Positions 30,512 to 31,962 of a DNA stretch of 31,962 nucleotides are shown one piece after another. The translations under genes and the position numbers were made by a program. The stretch is taken from assembly GCA_910587305.1 (NCBI GenBank), contig CAJUKV010000040.1:1-31962 (forward strand), given 5' to 3'. Numbering within the stretch: the first letter of the stretch is position 1; every line of letters begins with the position of its first letter. Below the pieces are notes generated by a model. That model had not been told where the DNA came from, did no database searches, and was given only the letters and a program-made list of their open reading frames with translations. The DNA is from an uncultured Lachnospiraceae bacterium. GTDB lineage: Bacteria > Bacillota > Clostridia > Lachnospirales > Lachnospiraceae.

Positions 30512-31945
30512 ATGGTATACGAGAAAAATCAATTGTTAACAATTGACATTACAGATATGACGGCTGACGGGGAAGGAATTGGAAAGACAGACGGATATCC
30601 TTTTTTTGTGAAAGATACGATAATTGGAGATCAGGTGCAGATTCGCATCACGCGGGTAAAAAAGAATTATGCTTATGGAAGATTGGAGAAGGTGGTTACA
30701 CCTTCTCCCTTCCGTATAGAGACAAAATGCCCGTTTCACAGGCAGTGCGGCGGCTGCCAGATACAGGCTATGAGCTACCAGAGACAGCTTCAGTTTAAGG
30801 AATCCAAGGTTAAAAATAATCTGATTCGGATTGGCGGATTTACGCCAAAGCTCCTTGATAAGGTTATGGAGCCCATAGTGGGGATGGAGGAGCCTTTTTA
30901 TTATCGAAATAAGGCGTTGTATCCTATCGGTGCGGACAAGGAGGGAAACCCTGTGGCAGGGTTTTATGCCGGGAGGACACACAGCATTATTGCAAATACG
31001 GACTGCAGCCTTGGCGTTAAGGAAAATAAGGAGATTTTAGAGAAAATTCTCTCTTATATGAAAGAAAACCATGTAACTGCTTATGACGAAGCTGCCGGAA
31101 GGGGATTAGTCCGCCATGTGCTGATTCGAAAAGGATTTCAAAGCGGAGAAATCATGGTCTGCCTTGTGATTAATTTCAGAGCAGGAAAAAATACTGATTT
31201 TTTACCAAATCAGGAAAAGCTGATAGATTCCCTGTCAAATGTAAAGGGCATGACAAGCATATCGGTCAGCATTAACAGGGAACGCACAAATGTGGTTATG
31301 GGAAAGGAGATTCATACTATCTGGGGCAAAGACAGGATAAAGGATACGATTTATGTCCGCAGTGTGGAAAATGATTTTGCAGCTGCCAGGCGGGGTATTA
31401 CTTTTTCTATTTCTCCTTTGTCCTTTTATCAGGTGAATCCCATACAAACGGAAAAATTATATAGCCTCGCTCTTTCTTATGCAGGAATAACCGGAAAGGA
31501 AATTGTTTGGGATTTATATTGTGGAATTGGGACCATTTCTCTGTTTTTGGCATCAAAAGCAAAACAGGTATACGGGGTAGAGATCGTGCCGCAGGCGATT
31601 GAAGATGCAAAAAGAAATGCTGCTCAAAATGGTATTGAAAATGTAGAGTTTTTTGTGGGGAGCGCCGAGGAGGTGTTCCCTGAAAAGTATGAGAAAGATG
31701 GAATAAGGGCGGATGTGGTTGTTGTGGATCCGCCTCGTAAGGGGTGTGATAGGACATGCCTTGATACTGTGCTAAAAATTGGGCCTGATAAGATCGTGTA
31801 TGTAAGCTGCGACAGTGCGACTTTGGCCAGGGATTTGCGTATACTTTGCGAGGATGGGTATGAGATAGAGAGAGTGAGAGCGGTGGATATGTTTCCTATG
31901 ACAGTTCATGTTGAGACTATTTGCTGTTTAAGCCGCATAAAATAA
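30512..31945 (+). CDS. rlmD: 23S rRNA (uracil-C5)-methyltransferase, RlmD/RumA family
   Basis: A 477-residue SAM-dependent enzyme that makes m5U in rRNA (or tRNA, in some family members). An N-terminal TRAM domain (about 1-65) is followed by the [4Fe-4S] cysteines Cys73, Cys79, Cys82 and Cys165. The methyltransferase core has YQVNP, WDLYCGIGTISLF (SAM site), VVDPPRKGC, and the catalytic Cys433 in YVSCDSATLARDL, with Glu468 near the end. All key residues are present. In Firmicutes the homolog can be RlmCD, which modifies two positions, and the exact target is not settled by sequence. AAGG in a weak ribosome site precedes ATG 30512. Confidence 0.93.
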   Translation: MVYEKNQLLTIDITDMTADGEGIGKTDGYPFFVKDTIIGDQVQIRITRVKKNYAYGRLEKVVTPSPFRIETKCPFHRQCGGCQIQAMSYQRQLQFKESKVKNNLIRIGGFTPKLLDKVMEPIVGMEEPFYYRNKALYPIGADKEGNPVAGFYAGRTHSIIANTDCSLGVKENKEILEKILSYMKENHVTAYDEAAGRGLVRHVLIRKGFQSGEIMVCLVINFRAGKNTDFLPNQEKLIDSLSNVKGMTSISVSINRERTNVVMGKEIHTIWGKDRIKDTIYVRSVENDFAAARRGITFSISPLSFYQVNPIQTEKLYSLALSYAGITGKEIVWDLYCGIGTISLFLASKAKQVYGVEIVPQAIEDAKRNAAQNGIENVEFFVGSAEEVFPEKYEKDGIRADVVVVDPPRKGCDRTCLDTVLKIGPDKIVYVSCDSATLARDLRILCEDGYEIERVRAVDMFPMTVHVETICCLSRIK

Positions 31946-31962
31946 GGGTTTTCAAGCGTTTA

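Overview
The window reads as a chromosomal segment of a low-to-moderate GC Firmicute, most likely a Lachnospiraceae-type Clostridium relative. The reasons are AGGAGG-type ribosome sites, frequent GTG/TTG/ATG starts with strong Shine-Dalgarno spacing, the DUF4446-serS-DUF3881 order, a RelB/YoeB module, a KapD-like exonuclease and a split Mrp operon of the Mbh-like type. In such genomes DUF4446 and serS usually follow parA/parB, so the left edge probably lies near the replication origin. That is inference from gene order; no origin is visible here.

Layout. 1-2747: tail of a DUF4446 gene, serS, and a DUF3881 gene that starts at TTG. 2749-3838: tRNA-Arg(CCT) with promoter and terminator, then a small accessory patch holding a truncated antitoxin-like ORF and a RelB/DinJ-type antitoxin with a YoeB toxin. 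3847-12364: a two-component system (sensor kinase and OmpR-family regulator, minus strand) divergent from a five-gene plus-strand operon. That operon encodes a small acidic lipoprotein, a large lipoprotein joining a propeller-like region to a solute-binding domain, two sugar-type ABC permeases and an HlyD-like adaptor. Both divergent promoters carry the same 11-bp-period direct repeat at the same distance from the -10 region, which ties the regulator to the operon. No ABC ATPase is encoded in the operon.

12386-17658: housekeeping and envelope genes: an MsbA-type ABC exporter (minus), a DEDDh exonuclease with a zinc-ribbon tail, a D-Ala-D-Ala carboxypeptidase (minus, overlapping the exonuclease tail to tail) and trmB. 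17730-27732: trxA followed by a tightly packed ten-gene Mrp/Mnh-type cation/proton antiporter operon. Its MrpA C-terminal region is split out, as in Mbh-type complexes, and it has four NuoL/M/N-like subunits instead of the usual two. A hairpin across the trxA stop codon separates trxA from the antiporter genes.

27733-31962: a 144-bp element with 14-bp inverted ends and 8-bp flanking repeats (MITE-like, with IS66-like GTAA ends), tRNA-Pro(CGG) with promoter and terminator, an HtrA-like membrane protein that seems to have lost its catalytic His and Asp, a YhaM-type exoribonuclease and an RlmD-type rRNA methyltransferase.

The most novel-looking items are the regulator-linked propeller/solute-binding operon, the pseudo-HtrA protein, the MITE-like element and the structured leader before trxA. 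All function calls are by reading motifs; no database search was run.
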